From the NCBI GenBank assembly GCA_029261155.1, contig JAJDBW010000048.1, forward strand, positions 1 to 64,000: a stretch of DNA of 64,000 bases, written 5' to 3'. This stretch comes from Nitrospirota bacterium. Its GTDB lineage: Bacteria; Nitrospirota; Nitrospiria; SBBL01; JAADHI01. How positions within the stretch are numbered: the stretch's first letter is position 1; each line of letters starts with the position of its first letter. This document shows, one piece after another, positions 32,695-42,621 of this stretch. Below the pieces are notes generated by a model. That model ran no database searches. It saw only the letters and a program-made list of their open reading frames with translations, and was not told the origin of the DNA. The translations under genes were made by a program, and so were the position numbers.

Positions 32695-34518
32695 CTAACG
32701 TGAATCCGAAACGGTGTTTTCCAGAACCTCGTCTATCGTGGTGACGCCCTCTTTCACTTTATCCAGTCCGCTTAATCTTAGTGTCTTCATTCCCGATGAA
32801 ATCGCCATCGCCTTAATTTCGTCGGAGGTTGCGCCCTGCAAAATCAATTGTCGTAAGCTATCTAAAATCGGCATGACTTCATAAAGAGCGACCCGGCCTT
32901 TATAACCAGACTGGTTACAGTGATCGCATCCTTTTCCCTTGTATACCACAAGCCCGTCTATGTCGGCTTCTTTGAATCCCGCTTTCATTAGCGCTTCAGG
33001 TTCGGAGGTTTCGACCTCTTTGCATTTTTCGCAAATCCGGCGGGCCAGTCGTTGTGCGAGGATGAGTACAACGGAGGACGCTACGAGAAAAGGCTCGATT
33101 CCCATGTTCAAAAGCCGATTGACTGTGCTCGGTGCATCGTTTGTATGCAGGGTCGAGAGGACCAAATGGCCGGTGAGTGCGGCTTTAATTCCGATCTCCG
33201 CCGTTTCATAATCTCGAATTTCCCCGACCATGACGACATCGGGATCTTGCCGGAGGAAGGAACGAAGTGTTGCCGCAAAGTTAAGGCCGATTTCATCTTT
33301 CATTTGGACCTGGTTGATACCCAATAAATTGTACTCGACAGGGTCTTCGGCTGTCATGATATTGATCGACTGGTCGTTGATCGTGCTCAGGGCCGAATAG
33401 AGGGTCGTGGTCTTTCCGCTTCCTGTCGGACCTGTGACCAAGACCATGCCGTAGGGGGAATGGATGGCCTCTCGAAAGTCATTCAAGGGTTTCTCGTCGA
33501 AGCCGAGTTTTGTGAGGTCGAGGGTGAGATTCCCTTTATCTAAGATTCGCATCACGACCTTTTCCCCAAAAAGACAGGGCAGGCTGGAGACCCGAAAATC
33601 CACCTCTCTTTTTTTTCCGAGCTTAAGTTTAATGCGTCCATCTTGTGGAAGTCGTCGTTCGGCGATATCGAGCTTGGACATGATCTTCAGGCGTGAAACG
33701 ACGGCGTTCTTGATTTTTGTCGGGAGATTCATGATCGTCCGCAAGACCCCGTCGATCCGAAACCGGATCCGAAAAACCGTTTCAAAAGGCTCGACGTGAA
33801 TGTCGCTCGCGCCCACTTTGATGGCATTCACGAGGATGCCATTAACCAGCTTGACGATCGGCGCTTCAACTTCCCCGAAGCCACCTTCGTCTCCTTCATC
33901 CTCGACGACGTCGACATTGTCGAGTGCATCTCCAACCACAGCGTCGAAATCGTCGACCGAAATGACGGGTTCGTCACCGCCGTCGAATAGGTTCGGGTCT
34001 TGGACGTCGCCTAGGGTGTAGTCCTTCGCTTCGATGGTAAAGTTTTGATCTGTTGGGGCGGAACCGTTGGTCTCGATGTTGTAGATTTTTTTTATCGTCT
34101 CGACGATGCCGGACTCGCTCGCGATGATGGCTTCGATGTTGTATCCGGTCATAAATTTAACATCGTCGATGGCGAACATGTCGGTGGGATCCACCATGGC
34201 CAAAGTCAAGGTCGCACCCCGTCTTTTGATGGGGACGATAAGGTATTTTTTGACCGATTCTACCGGGACGAGTTTTGTGACTTCGGGATCGATGGTGATG
34301 GTGTTGAGGTCAACGGAAGATACACCGTGTTGGTGGCTTAAAAATTCGAGGAGTTTTTGGTCGTCAATAAATCCGAGACGGATTAAAATGCTACCAAGTC
34401 GTCCGCCCCCTTTGGATTGGGCGATTAGGGCCTTTTGAACGTCCTCTTCCGAGATCAGTTCGGCTTCGACAAGCATCCTCCCAAGCCGGTCGGTGATCAA
34501 TGGCAAAGCTCCATACAT
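32695..34518 (-). CDS. pilB: Type IV pilus assembly ATPase
   Basis: The 607-residue GspE-family ATPase has an N-terminal MshEN domain (residues about 5-150), a Walker A GPTGSGKTTTLYSALS, Asp box MTAEDPVEYNLL, Walker B DVVMVGEIRDYETAEIGIK and a zinc site CEKCKE...CDHCNQ. The MshEN region can bind cyclic di-GMP in some relatives, which fits the PilZ protein elsewhere in the window. An acidic insert (EDEGDEGGFGE) lies before the catalytic core. It drives pilus extension. It heads the pilBTC operon, 143 bp after aroE. Confidence 0.94.
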   Translation of the reverse strand: MYGALPLITDRLGRMLVEAELISEEDVQKALIAQSKGGGRLGSILIRLGFIDDQKLLEFLSHQHGVSSVDLNTITIDPEVTKLVPVESVKKYLIVPIKRRGATLTLAMVDPTDMFAIDDVKFMTGYNIEAIIASESGIVETIKKIYNIETNGSAPTDQNFTIEAKDYTLGDVQDPNLFDGGDEPVISVDDFDAVVGDALDNVDVVEDEGDEGGFGEVEAPIVKLVNGILVNAIKVGASDIHVEPFETVFRIRFRIDGVLRTIMNLPTKIKNAVVSRLKIMSKLDIAERRLPQDGRIKLKLGKKREVDFRVSSLPCLFGEKVVMRILDKGNLTLDLTKLGFDEKPLNDFREAIHSPYGMVLVTGPTGSGKTTTLYSALSTINDQSINIMTAEDPVEYNLLGINQVQMKDEIGLNFAATLRSFLRQDPDVVMVGEIRDYETAEIGIKAALTGHLVLSTLHTNDAPSTVNRLLNMGIEPFLVASSVVLILAQRLARRICEKCKEVETSEPEALMKAGFKEADIDGLVVYKGKGCDHCNQSGYKGRVALYEVMPILDSLRQLILQGATSDEIKAMAISSGMKTLRLSGLDKVKEGVTTIDEVLENTVSDSR

Positions 34519-34616
34519 GATGTGGCAGATTAAAAGACATCCCCTCCCTTTGGGGCCCGCAGAGATCCCGCACTGGCCGGCTGGAGACGGTAAAACGACC
34601 TCGTTCTGACTAAAAA

Positions 34617-34645
34617 AGCTTATCCGATGATTGATGTTCTGTCAA
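34617..34645 (-). promoter_or_regulatory. Sigma-70-type promoter before pilB
   Basis: On the minus strand TTGACA (-35) is followed by a 17-bp spacer and TAAGCT (-10, three of six consensus bases). It falls in the 143-bp gap between aroE and pilB, so the pil operon may have its own promoter. The start codon is about 100 bp downstream of the -10 box. Confidence 0.4.
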
Positions 34646-34661
34646 ACGATTCTAGGGCACT

Positions 34662-35546
34662 TTATTCAGTCGGGGTAGGGCCAAAAAGTCCTTTTAAAAG
34701 GGCCTTATGCATGACTTTGGTGGGTGGTTTTATCCCGGTCCATATTTCAAAAGAAAGCGCGCCTTGATGGAGCAGCATTCCCATTCCGGAGACGGTCTTT
34801 GCCCCCTTGTTTTTTGCCGAAAGGAGGAGGGGTGTTTCATGCGGACGATAGATCAAATCGCTGACGACCCAGTCGGCTTTTATCCATTCTTCGGGAAAAG
34901 GGAGTGGATCGTCCTCATGCATCCCCAAGGGTGTTGCGTTAATCAACAAGACAGGGCGATTATCGCCCATTGGAGGTGGTTTTTTCTCCTGCATCCCGCG
35001 AACAGAGATGTCGGACCGAGGGGAGAGGGCCTGGAGCTGTTTTCCTAAGGTTTCCCCTTTATTAACCTGTCGGACCAGGAGCGTCATCTTTGAAACGCCG
35101 GCGGATAGCAGGGAAACGGCCACGCCTTTTGCGGCTCCGCCCGCGCCGATAAGGATGACGGCGAGGGCGGCTGGATCGACATTTTCTTCATTAAGGGAGG
35201 TGATGAAGCCTTTTCCATCGGTGTTATGGCCGATCAGGCGACCTGAACGGACTTCAATCGTGTTAACCGCACCAATGCGTGTGGCCTCCCGGTCGATCTG
35301 GTCCAGGAAAGGCATTACCGTTTCCTTGTGTGGAATCGTGATATTGAGTCCATGGAATCCGAGAGGAATCAGGGCGTCCACGGCTTTTTTTAATAGCTTC
35401 GGATGGACGTCAAAGGGGAGGTAAAGGTTTTGTAAACCGAGGTCCTTGAAGGCCGCTTGATGCATTTGAGGGGAAAGCGAATGCTGAATGGGATGGCCAA
35501 AAATCCCGTATAGTTTGCTTTGACCGGTATACTTGAAGGCTGTCAT
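34662..35546 (-). CDS. aroE: Shikimate dehydrogenase
   Basis: The 294-residue NADPH-dependent enzyme reduces 3-dehydroshikimate to shikimate in aromatic amino-acid synthesis. Conserved motifs: GHPIQHSLSPQMHQAAF, GLNITIPHKE (catalytic lysine), GHNTDGKGF (aspartate), and the nucleotide-binding loop ILIGAGGAAKGVA. The C-terminal GMGMLLHQGALSFEIWTG is typical. It lies upstream of pilB on the same strand with a gap and promoter-like sequence between, so it is probably not part of the pil operon. Cytoplasmic. Confidence 0.94.
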   Translation of the reverse strand: MTAFKYTGQSKLYGIFGHPIQHSLSPQMHQAAFKDLGLQNLYLPFDVHPKLLKKAVDALIPLGFHGLNITIPHKETVMPFLDQIDREATRIGAVNTIEVRSGRLIGHNTDGKGFITSLNEENVDPAALAVILIGAGGAAKGVAVSLLSAGVSKMTLLVRQVNKGETLGKQLQALSPRSDISVRGMQEKKPPPMGDNRPVLLINATPLGMHEDDPLPFPEEWIKADWVVSDLIYRPHETPLLLSAKNKGAKTVSGMGMLLHQGALSFEIWTGIKPPTKVMHKALLKGLFGPTPTE

Positions 35547-36254
35547 TCATCAATCCCAATGGTTCGGAGGACGTAGAAGGTGTTGCTTTGAAGCGCATCA
35601 CTGTCGATGCCGTATATCTGGTTTAACTGAAGGGAATCAGAAGATTTATCCCGAAGTTATAATCGCCATTTTTAAGCATGCATTAGAAACTGGAAATATA
35701 TGAAACCTCCATCCAAAAGTCAACGCGTCGAAGCTTGTCGCATTTTCAACATCTAAAGTGGAAATCTTGTGGATAAGTCAGCGGTGAAGGAGGCCAGCCC
35801 TTATGTCTTCAAGGTGAAGAAGCGGATTGCTTATAATCGAGGCAGAATTTATCTGTCAAGATTTGGAACCCCTGGCCTTACAAATAGGCTGTATTCGGCG
35901 GCATGACTTCCGTTTGACATTTATTAGGGAGTAAAAGATAATAACACGCGTAACGGTTAATATTTGCGCAGGCAATCATTTTCAATCGAAGGACATCTCT
36001 TTATTGGCATCTACTTTATCCTATTGCTGAAGTCGACTAAGCTTGCAAAAGCAATCCCACTAACGTAGAGGTCATTCTAACATCGGGCCTCGTTCTTCAT
36101 CGGCCTCTTCGGCTTTTGCAAAAGGATGCCCTACCCCTTTCAGCGATGTTAGATTCGGTCGAGAAAAACAGGATGTGGCCGAACTCTATGGCATTGCGCC
36201 GAAATTTTCCTTATGCTGGGCCTATAAGGTAAATCCGGTTCTTGGACTCTTCTT
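35547..36254. other. Long divergent intergenic stretch, no gene recognised
   Basis: About 700 bp separate aroE (minus) and the M48 protease gene (plus). I found no protein-coding pattern with a ribosome-binding site, tRNA, CRISPR or strong terminator. Promoters for both flanking genes presumably lie here but none stands out. Confidence 0.5.
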
Positions 36255-37655
36255 ATGCGAATACTGACAATCATTATTTTTGTTTTTACTTTTTTCGGAT
36301 GTACAGGTGCTCGGCACTCAGAGCTTGAGCCCGAGCCGCCTCCGCCTCCTGTTCGAGTCGACCATGGGAAAGAACTCGGTAAGCAGTTCATCAAGGCTGC
36401 TCTTAAAGAATACCGTTTCGTCAAAGATCCCGAAATCGTTCGCTTGGTGAATCGCGTGGGTAAAGAGATTTTGACCGCGATCGGAGAGGATCCTGCGCGC
36501 TACCATTTCTTAGTGGTCCAACAAAACCAGCTCAATGCCTTTGCTATTCCGGGGGGCTATATTTTTCTTTTTGATGGACTCTTAAAAAAGCTCGATTCGT
36601 TGGATTCTCTTGCCGGCGTTATGGCGCACGAAATTGCCCACGTCCAAAAAAACCACTTTTTTAAAGACGCTAAAAAGATTAATGCGATAAACCTGGCCAC
36701 CATGGCCTCGATTATTTTGGCAGGGCTCGCAGGAGAAGGTCAAGGGGCCACCGGCACCATCGCCATCGCGGCCAATGTCTCACTTCAACTGAAATTCAGC
36801 AGAGAAAACGAGGAAGAGGCCGATCTCCACGCCGTCCGATATCTCAGAAGAACGCCCTATCACCCTTCTGGGCTGTCCACCTTTTTTAATACCTTGTCGT
36901 TCTATCAACGCTTTACGAGCGGAGTTCCGCCCCCTTATCTATCGACCCATCCTGGCTTGGGCGAGCGACGTTTAATGGTGGATTTGTTAATTCAAGATCT
37001 ACCGCCACCGGCCTTGCTCTCGGACGCCGCCCAGGTCGATTGGAAGCGCATCAACACAATATTACGAGCGGATGGCACCGAGGCGATCGACACGCTGTTT
37101 CCAAAAGCGCAAGAGGATGAATCGGTGCTCGACGAAGCACAACGGTATTATCTAAGAGGGCTGTTTGCCTTAAAGTCGGGTGCAATGCAAGAGGCCCTGC
37201 TGGCCTATCAGGAGGCGATTCAACGCAATCCGGATCAGTCACTCTATTACGGAGACCTTGCGCAGGTGTACATGCGCCTCCAGCGGGTGGAGGAAGCAAA
37301 AACGGCGGCGCTGAAAAGCATTCAACTTGCCGACAATCAGGCCGCACCCCACCTCGTGCTCGGGATGATATTACAAATTGAGGGCGCGCATCAGTCTGCG
37401 TTGGATCATTTTGAGATTGCGAGGAAGCGAGGGCCGGAAAATCCTATTGTATATTATCAATTCGCCCGTTCTTATCATGCCTTGTCTAAGACGGTGATGG
37501 AGCAATTTTATCTTGGGCGCTACCATCGATTTAATTTAGAACCGGACAAAGCCCTCTCCGCATTGCAAAAAGGGCTTGGCATGGTCATCAAAGGCAGCCT
37601 GATGGCACAAACGCTCCAAAACGAAATAGATGATATTCGGCGAGAAGGTTTATAG
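36255..37655 (+). CDS. M48-family metalloprotease with TPR repeats, lipoprotein
   Basis: The 466-residue protein starts with a lipoprotein signal (lipobox TFFGC). The zinc motif HEIAHVQKNH, near residue 125, and the third ligand in EEEADLHAVRY identify an M48 (BepA/YfgC-like) protease. The second half contains about five TPR repeats (LFALKSGAMQEALLAYQEAIQRNP, LAQVYMRLQRVEEAKTAALKSI). BepA-type proteins act in outer-membrane protein quality control, degrading or chaperoning stalled barrel assembly. Here it could police the predicted barrel proteins and the pilus machinery. It stands upstream of a small unknown gene. Confidence 0.9.
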   Translation: MRILTIIIFVFTFFGCTGARHSELEPEPPPPPVRVDHGKELGKQFIKAALKEYRFVKDPEIVRLVNRVGKEILTAIGEDPARYHFLVVQQNQLNAFAIPGGYIFLFDGLLKKLDSLDSLAGVMAHEIAHVQKNHFFKDAKKINAINLATMASIILAGLAGEGQGATGTIAIAANVSLQLKFSRENEEEADLHAVRYLRRTPYHPSGLSTFFNTLSFYQRFTSGVPPPYLSTHPGLGERRLMVDLLIQDLPPPALLSDAAQVDWKRINTILRADGTEAIDTLFPKAQEDESVLDEAQRYYLRGLFALKSGAMQEALLAYQEAIQRNPDQSLYYGDLAQVYMRLQRVEEAKTAALKSIQLADNQAAPHLVLGMILQIEGAHQSALDHFEIARKRGPENPIVYYQFARSYHALSKTVMEQFYLGRYHRFNLEPDKALSALQKGLGMVIKGSLMAQTLQNEIDDIRREGL

Positions 37656-37715
37656 CGATCGGCCGTCGGGGCAAGGGTTAGCGCGCCATCAAACAAAGTA
37701 ATCATAGGGGGATTT

Positions 37716-38183
37716 ATGGAAATCGCATTGGATGAAAAAGAATATCGCAGCTTGCTCGAAATGATGGAGATCGCCGATTGGGTGCTGCATGCCTATCGCT
37801 TGGATGAGCCCGTCGAAACGGAGAGCTATCGTCAGCTTGCTCAAAAAATCTACGCCGCCGCCAAAAATTATAAAAGCGAAGATCTGGTGCACTATGATCT
37901 TGCTTCACAGCAGTTTTTCCCTTCCGAAAAGTTGGAGGAAAGCGATGCTGTTCTCGATCGGATTGCGGAATTCGAAAATGCGTGTTTTTGGGATGAATTG
38001 ATCCATAGGCTGGTCGAACGTGATCTGATCGACAGCTTGGGCGAAGAAGCCGTGACCAAATTGGATCCCACCGAGCGGAGTCAACGCGGTGAGGTCTTCG
38101 AAAAAAAATACGAAAAAACATTTCAAGAAAGCGGCCTCGATCATCTGGTCATCGCCGAAAAAAGAGCCAAGACACCCCAATAA
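37716..38183 (+). CDS. Uncharacterised acidic protein (155 aa)
   Basis: I do not recognise this protein. It is soluble, predicted helical and acidic, with stretches such as LDEKEYRSLLEMMEIADWVL, SYRQLAQKIYAAAKNYKS, FENACFWDELIHRLVERDLI and a charged C-terminus. It has no signal or membrane segment. The ATG follows a ribosome-binding site (AGGGGG, 37707-37712), and the gene sits 60 bp after the M48 gene and 71 bp before pilD on the same strand. Codon use looks normal, so it is a real gene. A role with the pilus genes is only suggested by position. Confidence 0.75.
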   Translation: MEIALDEKEYRSLLEMMEIADWVLHAYRLDEPVETESYRQLAQKIYAAAKNYKSEDLVHYDLASQQFFPSEKLEESDAVLDRIAEFENACFWDELIHRLVERDLIDSLGEEAVTKLDPTERSQRGEVFEKKYEKTFQESGLDHLVIAEKRAKTPQ

Positions 38184-38254
38184 AAATACACGGTCTTAAA
38201 GGCTTTTTTGGCGGAGCTGTGCGGCCAACCCTTTATTGCTGAGGGGAGACTCTT

Positions 38255-39052
38255 GTGATATCCTTTTCTTCAGGTTGGGTAGCACTGATGGTGGAAGTCT
38301 CTGTATTTCTTGCGGGTTTGGTCTTCGGTAGTTTTATCAATGTGTGTATTTTTCGCCTGCCAAGGGAGGAATCGGTTGTCCTTCCCGGGTCGCATTGTTT
38401 TTCGTGTAAGCGACCAATCCTGTGGTACGAAAATTTACCCCTGCTCAGTTTTCTTGTTTTAAGAGGCAGATGCCGCTCGTGTCGTGCTCCAATTTCTTGG
38501 CAGTATCCGCTTGTTGAAGCCCTTCACGGTTTTGGATTTCTTTTCATATTGGTCCATTTTGGTCTTTCGCTGCAAAGTCTGATCTATTGCCTGTTTTTCT
38601 CTTCTCTTGTTTTGGTGACCTTTATCGATCTCTCCCATCGCATTATTCCAGATGTGATTACCTTGCCTGGCATGGTCATTGGGGTGATTGCGGCATCCAC
38701 GGTCTTGCCGCCGGGACCGGTCAGTTCGCTTACCGGCCTTTTTTTGGGGGGTGGCCTTTTTTATTTGGTAGCCGTATTGTCCCTTGCCCTTTTAAAAAAG
38801 GAGGGCATGGGCGGCGGCGATATTAAATTAATCGCCATGATCGGCGCCTTTCTTGGCTGGAAAGGGATGTTGTTGACCATCTTTCTCGCGGCTTTATCGG
38901 GCACTGTGATCGGCCTTTCACTTATTTTAATCCAAGGGAGAAGCCGAGCCGAACCGATCCCATTCGGTCCCTTTTTGGCAATGGGCGCGGCCATTTCCCT
39001 TTTCTGGGAAAGTGGGATACTCGCGTGGTACTTTTCGTTCGGCGCGATGTAA
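38255..39052 (+). CDS. pilD: Prepilin peptidase / N-methyltransferase
   Basis: The 265-residue integral membrane enzyme cleaves prepilin leaders and methylates the new N-terminus. The cytoplasmic zinc loop has two CxxC pairs (CFSCKRPI and CRSCRAPI). The aspartyl protease pair lies in FIDLSHRIIPD and the GxGD motif GGGDIKLIAMIGAFLGWKG, with membrane helices between. It serves the four pseudopilins encoded 3.5 kb downstream. The start codon is GTG at 38255 (GAGGGGAGACTCTT precedes it). It is followed 35 bp later by a kinase gene. Confidence 0.93.
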   Translation: MISFSSGWVALMVEVSVFLAGLVFGSFINVCIFRLPREESVVLPGSHCFSCKRPILWYENLPLLSFLVLRGRCRSCRAPISWQYPLVEALHGFGFLFILVHFGLSLQSLIYCLFFSSLVLVTFIDLSHRIIPDVITLPGMVIGVIAASTVLPPGPVSSLTGLFLGGGLFYLVAVLSLALLKKEGMGGGDIKLIAMIGAFLGWKGMLLTIFLAALSGTVIGLSLILIQGRSRAEPIPFGPFLAMGAAISLFWESGILAWYFSFGAM

Positions 39053-39087
39053 GCGTTGATCTCTATATTTAAGCTTGTTACACAAGG

Positions 39088-40638
39088 ATGGTCTTGCCTT
39101 TTCCTAAAAAGCCTCCCCTAAACTTAAAGCATGCTGTCCTCCTGGTTGGGATGGGGGTGTTCATCTCGCTTTGGTTTCAGGTCGGTCGGGATCCGAGTCC
39201 ACGACACACTGCCGCCGTATTGTCTTTACATCAGGCCGTCTTAAGCGATTTCCGATCGCCTCGGCGTGCCTGGAATTCGGCGAATGAAATCACGGATGGA
39301 ACATTTTTAACCGTCCTTCCTATTGCTTTGGAGGACGATAAATCCGACGACTTCCTTCAGGTTTTAATGAAGGTCTTTGGGGTCCTTGGCATCGGACTCT
39401 TTGGTTATTCACTGATCCGGACCTACTTTTCTTCTCAGCCGATTGTCAACAAGGAAAAGAAAAAACCGGACACAGACGGCAGGTCGGATTTTGTGCTCGA
39501 TACCTTTCAGGGTCTGATTCAGGAATTGAAAGAAAAGGAAGAAGAGCTCGAGCGTTTAAAGGCCGCAGCCGAAGAACACGCAGGGCGGGTCGAAAGTTAT
39601 AATGAAAACATTCTGCAATCTGTACCCAGCGGCGTTTTGACCGTGAACCGTAAAAAAACAATTACGACTTTTAATCATGCGGCGGGTACGATTTTGGATC
39701 TCCCGGAGGCCTCGGTTTTAAATCGATCTTACGAAGACGTTTTTGGGGAGAACCAAAAAATGGTCTTGCTGCTTACAGAGACCTTAGACAAAGAAGTCGA
39801 CATGTTGCGTCAAGAGTGCGAGGTGGAACGTTCGGCTGGAAAAAAAATATGGCTCGGTCTAAATACCTCTCTCTTGCGCGACCGGGACGAAAAAATTATT
39901 GGTGCGACGCTCGTCTTTACGGACTTGACGGAAAAAAAGATGTTAGAGGAGCAGGTGGCCCTCAAAAAACGCCTGACGATGATGGGCGAAATGTCGGCTT
40001 GGGTCGCCCATGAATTCCGGAATTATATGAGTACCATCCTTGGTTTTGCGCGCCTCTTGGAAAAAAAACTCGACGGAGACAAGGTAAAGCAGGAGATGAT
40101 TTTATCGATTACCAACGAATTGGCGGCGATGGAACATCTCATTACGGAATTGCTTTCCTACAGCCGAAAACGAGAAATCCGCGCGACGCCCACCGCGCTT
40201 TCGGGCTTAATCGAGCCGATCATAAAACAGTTCTCGGAGATGGAGGCCCACGCGCAGGCAGGCCTGACCGTCTCTATTGAAGAAGGTTTGCCCGATATCG
40301 AGTTGGATCCGATCCTCATGCGCCAGGCCTTTACGAATCTGATTCAGAACGCGCTCGAATCCATTGGGCAAGGGGGTGCCATTCATCTGACTGTGTTTTC
40401 TCGGACGGCACAAAGAATCCAGATCGAAATTGCCGATACGGGCAGCGGGATTTCTGAGGAGCATCTCGATAAGGTGCTGCTTCCTTTTTTTACGACCAAG
40501 GAAAAAGGGACCGGATTGGGCTTGGCCTTGGTTCATAAAATTGTGCTTTCCCACAATGGCCATATGACGGTGGAAAGTCTCGAAGGAAAAGGGACGACCT
40601 TTGTAATTGTGTTACCTGTCTATCAATCGTCACACTAA
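39088..40638 (+). CDS. Sensor histidine kinase with PAS domain
   Basis: The 516-residue kinase has an N-terminal membrane segment (HAVLLVGMGVFISLWF), a short outside loop, a second segment (VFGVLGIGLFGYSLI) and a cytoplasmic coiled region rich in Glu and Lys. A PAS domain follows (SVPSGVLTVNRKKTITTFN), then an H-box MSAWVAHEFRNYMSTI, and an ATPase domain with NLIQNALESIGQ, DTGSGI and GTGLGLALVHKI. It lies 35 bp after pilD and 15 bp before a sigma-54 response regulator, its likely partner. It resembles the kinase half of PilS/NtrB or PrsK-type systems, and the signal is unknown. Confidence 0.88.
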   Translation: MVLPFPKKPPLNLKHAVLLVGMGVFISLWFQVGRDPSPRHTAAVLSLHQAVLSDFRSPRRAWNSANEITDGTFLTVLPIALEDDKSDDFLQVLMKVFGVLGIGLFGYSLIRTYFSSQPIVNKEKKKPDTDGRSDFVLDTFQGLIQELKEKEEELERLKAAAEEHAGRVESYNENILQSVPSGVLTVNRKKTITTFNHAAGTILDLPEASVLNRSYEDVFGENQKMVLLLTETLDKEVDMLRQECEVERSAGKKIWLGLNTSLLRDRDEKIIGATLVFTDLTEKKMLEEQVALKKRLTMMGEMSAWVAHEFRNYMSTILGFARLLEKKLDGDKVKQEMILSITNELAAMEHLITELLSYSRKREIRATPTALSGLIEPIIKQFSEMEAHAQAGLTVSIEEGLPDIELDPILMRQAFTNLIQNALESIGQGGAIHLTVFSRTAQRIQIEIADTGSGISEEHLDKVLLPFFTTKEKGTGLGLALVHKIVLSHNGHMTVESLEGKGTTFVIVLPVYQSSH

Positions 40639-40653
40639 GGAAGAGAGGAATCG

Positions 40654-42030
40654 ATGGAAACAATATTAATCGTTGAGGATCGTGAAGGTTTGGCGAAAAT
40701 GTTGTCGCAAACCTTGTCCGATGCCGGATACGAAATGATCTGGGCGAAGGATGGCCGAGAAGGCATCGCCAAGGTTCAGGAGCAAAAAATCGATTTGGTC
40801 GTGACGGATATGAAATTGCCGCACAAAAGCGGTTTTGATGTGCTTGAGGCGACCAAAGCGCAAAACAGTGCGATCCCCGTGATTGTGATGACCGCCTATG
40901 GGAGTATCGATATCGCCGTTAAGGCCGTCAAGGCGGGGGCATACGATTTTATCTCGAAACCTTTTGAGCCCGACCATCTTCTGCTTCAAATCGAAAAAGC
41001 CCTAGAGAAAAAACGCCTGGTTGCTGAAAACCTGGTATTGAAAGAGACCTTTTCGAACCAACTCGCTTTTCCAAAGATCATTGGAAAAAGTCTCGGCATG
41101 ATAGAGGTGATGGAGCAAGTCCGCAAGGTAGCACAGGGGAAAACGACGGTCCTCTTGGTCGGAGAAAGCGGAACAGGAAAGGAGCTATTTTCGCGTGCGG
41201 TTCACATGCTGAGCCCAAGAAAAGATGCAAGCTTCGTGGCCATGAATTGCGCAGCCATTCCACACGATCTTCTCGAAAGCGAACTCTTCGGCCATGAGCG
41301 CGGCGCCTTCACGGGCGCGATCGGAAGGAAAATCGGCAAGTTCGAGTTGGCCGATAAGGGTACGATTTTCCTCGACGAAATCGGCGACATGGACCTGAGG
41401 CTTCAATCGAAATTACTGAGAATATTGGAAGAAGATACTTTAATGCGTGTGGGTGCCGCAACCAAAGTTAAGATTGATGTCCGGGTTGTTGCGGCCACCA
41501 ATCGGGACCTCCAAAAATTGATCCAGCAGAAACGATTTCGAGAAGATCTCTATTACCGCCTCAATGTCTTTCCAGTTAATATCCCGCCCTTACGCGAACG
41601 GATGGAAGACATCCCGACGATGGTTCAACATTTCATTGCCTATTATGCCTTGGAGATTAAAAAAGAAATTAAGTCCGTTTCGAAGCCCGCCATGGATCTT
41701 TTGCTCAACCATCCCTGGACCGGCAATGTACGGGAGCTGCAAAACGCGATCGAACGGGCGACAATTTTGTGCGAAGGCGCAGAAATTCAGATTGAACATC
41801 TCGGTTTGAAAACAAGAGCCGAGAGCCCCCCGTCCATTGATGAAATTCCCATGGACGGCTCGCTTCAAGAAGTGAGGGATAAAGCCGCACGCTTCGTAGA
41901 GACCAAGATGATCCTCAAAGTCCTCAAAAAAACCGGCGGAAATAAAAGCCGCGCCGCAGAAATCCTTCAAGTCAGCTATAAGACCTTGTTGACGAAAATA
42001 AAGGACTACGCTATAGAAAATCCCATCTAA
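40654..42030 (+). CDS. Sigma-54-dependent response regulator (NtrC family)
   Basis: The 458-residue regulator has a receiver (phosphoacceptor in [13 protein letters not shown]), an AAA+ domain with Walker [11 protein letters not shown], the canonical GAFTGA loop, Walker [11 protein letters not shown] and a Fis-type HTH with [20 protein letters not shown]. It is the partner of the kinase 15 bp upstream. Sigma-54 targets may include the PEP-CTERM gene at 46.8 kb or the minor pilin genes downstream, but no binding sites were identified. A good ribosome-binding site (GGAAGAGAGG) precedes the ATG. Confidence 0.9.
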   Translation: METILIVEDREGLAKMLSQTLSDAGYEMIWAKDGREGIAKVQEQKIDLVVTDMKLPHKSGFDVLEATKAQNSAIPVIVMTAYGSIDIAVKAVKAGAYDFISKPFEPDHLLLQIEKALEKKRLVAENLVLKETFSNQLAFPKIIGKSLGMIEVMEQVRKVAQGKTTVLLVGESGTGKELFSRAVHMLSPRKDASFVAMNCAAIPHDLLESELFGHERGAFTGAIGRKIGKFELADKGTIFLDEIGDMDLRLQSKLLRILEEDTLMRVGAATKVKIDVRVVAATNRDLQKLIQQKRFREDLYYRLNVFPVNIPPLRERMEDIPTMVQHFIAYYALEIKKEIKSVSKPAMDLLLNHPWTGNVRELQNAIERATILCEGAEIQIEHLGLKTRAESPPSIDEIPMDGSLQEVRDKAARFVETKMILKVLKKTGGNKSRAAEILQVSYKTLLTKIKDYAIENPI

Positions 42031-42115
42031 TCCGCTTGATCCAAACCCTCAAGATTATCAACTTTCTCAATCGCAGAGGCCCGAATCGAAGAGCCGATAT
42101 CGTGTCTCGTTTCTC

Positions 42116-42274
42116 GGGCGTGTTTTCAAAACATGCTTCTGCTGCAAAAGCACTGAATCGGTCCAGTTTTCCGATCTTCTTCGTCAAATAGCGTTACTAT
42201 TCTCCTCTTCGGATCGAACAACTGACCTCGATTTATTCCTTTTTCGCTTCGAATCCTCTTTTGAAAACACGCCC
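42116..42274. repeat. 16-bp perfect inverted repeats bounding a 159-bp segment
   Basis: GGGCGTGTTTTCAAAA (42116-42131) is repeated as its exact reverse complement at 42259-42274. The interior of 127 bp encodes nothing obvious. Such ends resemble a MITE or a relic of an insertion sequence, but no target-site duplication is visible at the flanks. The whole 42031-42621 gap holds no gene I can support; a 90-codon plus-strand frame overlapping the right arm is not convincing. Confidence 0.6.
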
Positions 42275-42621
42275 TAATCAAAAACCTTGCTTTGGTCGAA
42301 ATCCGGTTTTCCCCAGGAGGGTATTTTTTTGTAGAACCCATTGCAATTTTCCTCGTATTGACGTTATCCTGTCACCGAGAATCGATTTCTTGACATTCGC
42401 CAAATATACGCCCTGTGTCGAGGTTTCGAAAACAGAAGTGAGGGATTTTCTTCATTCTATCTTGATTATTGGTTTTTTGATGTTCTTTATCTTAGAATAC
42501 CTGCATTCCGGTTTACGTTTTTCCTACGGTTGAATTGAATGTTTTGTGTGCAGGCGATTTTTAGAGGACTTGGCGAAAAAGCAATACGACTTGTAAACGG
42601 CTCACCCTAGGCCCGAAAGCA

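Noticed and set aside
42261-42533. 90-codon plus-strand frame in the gap before the pseudopilins
   Set aside because: Its start lies inside the right arm of the inverted repeat and the sequence shows no family pattern.
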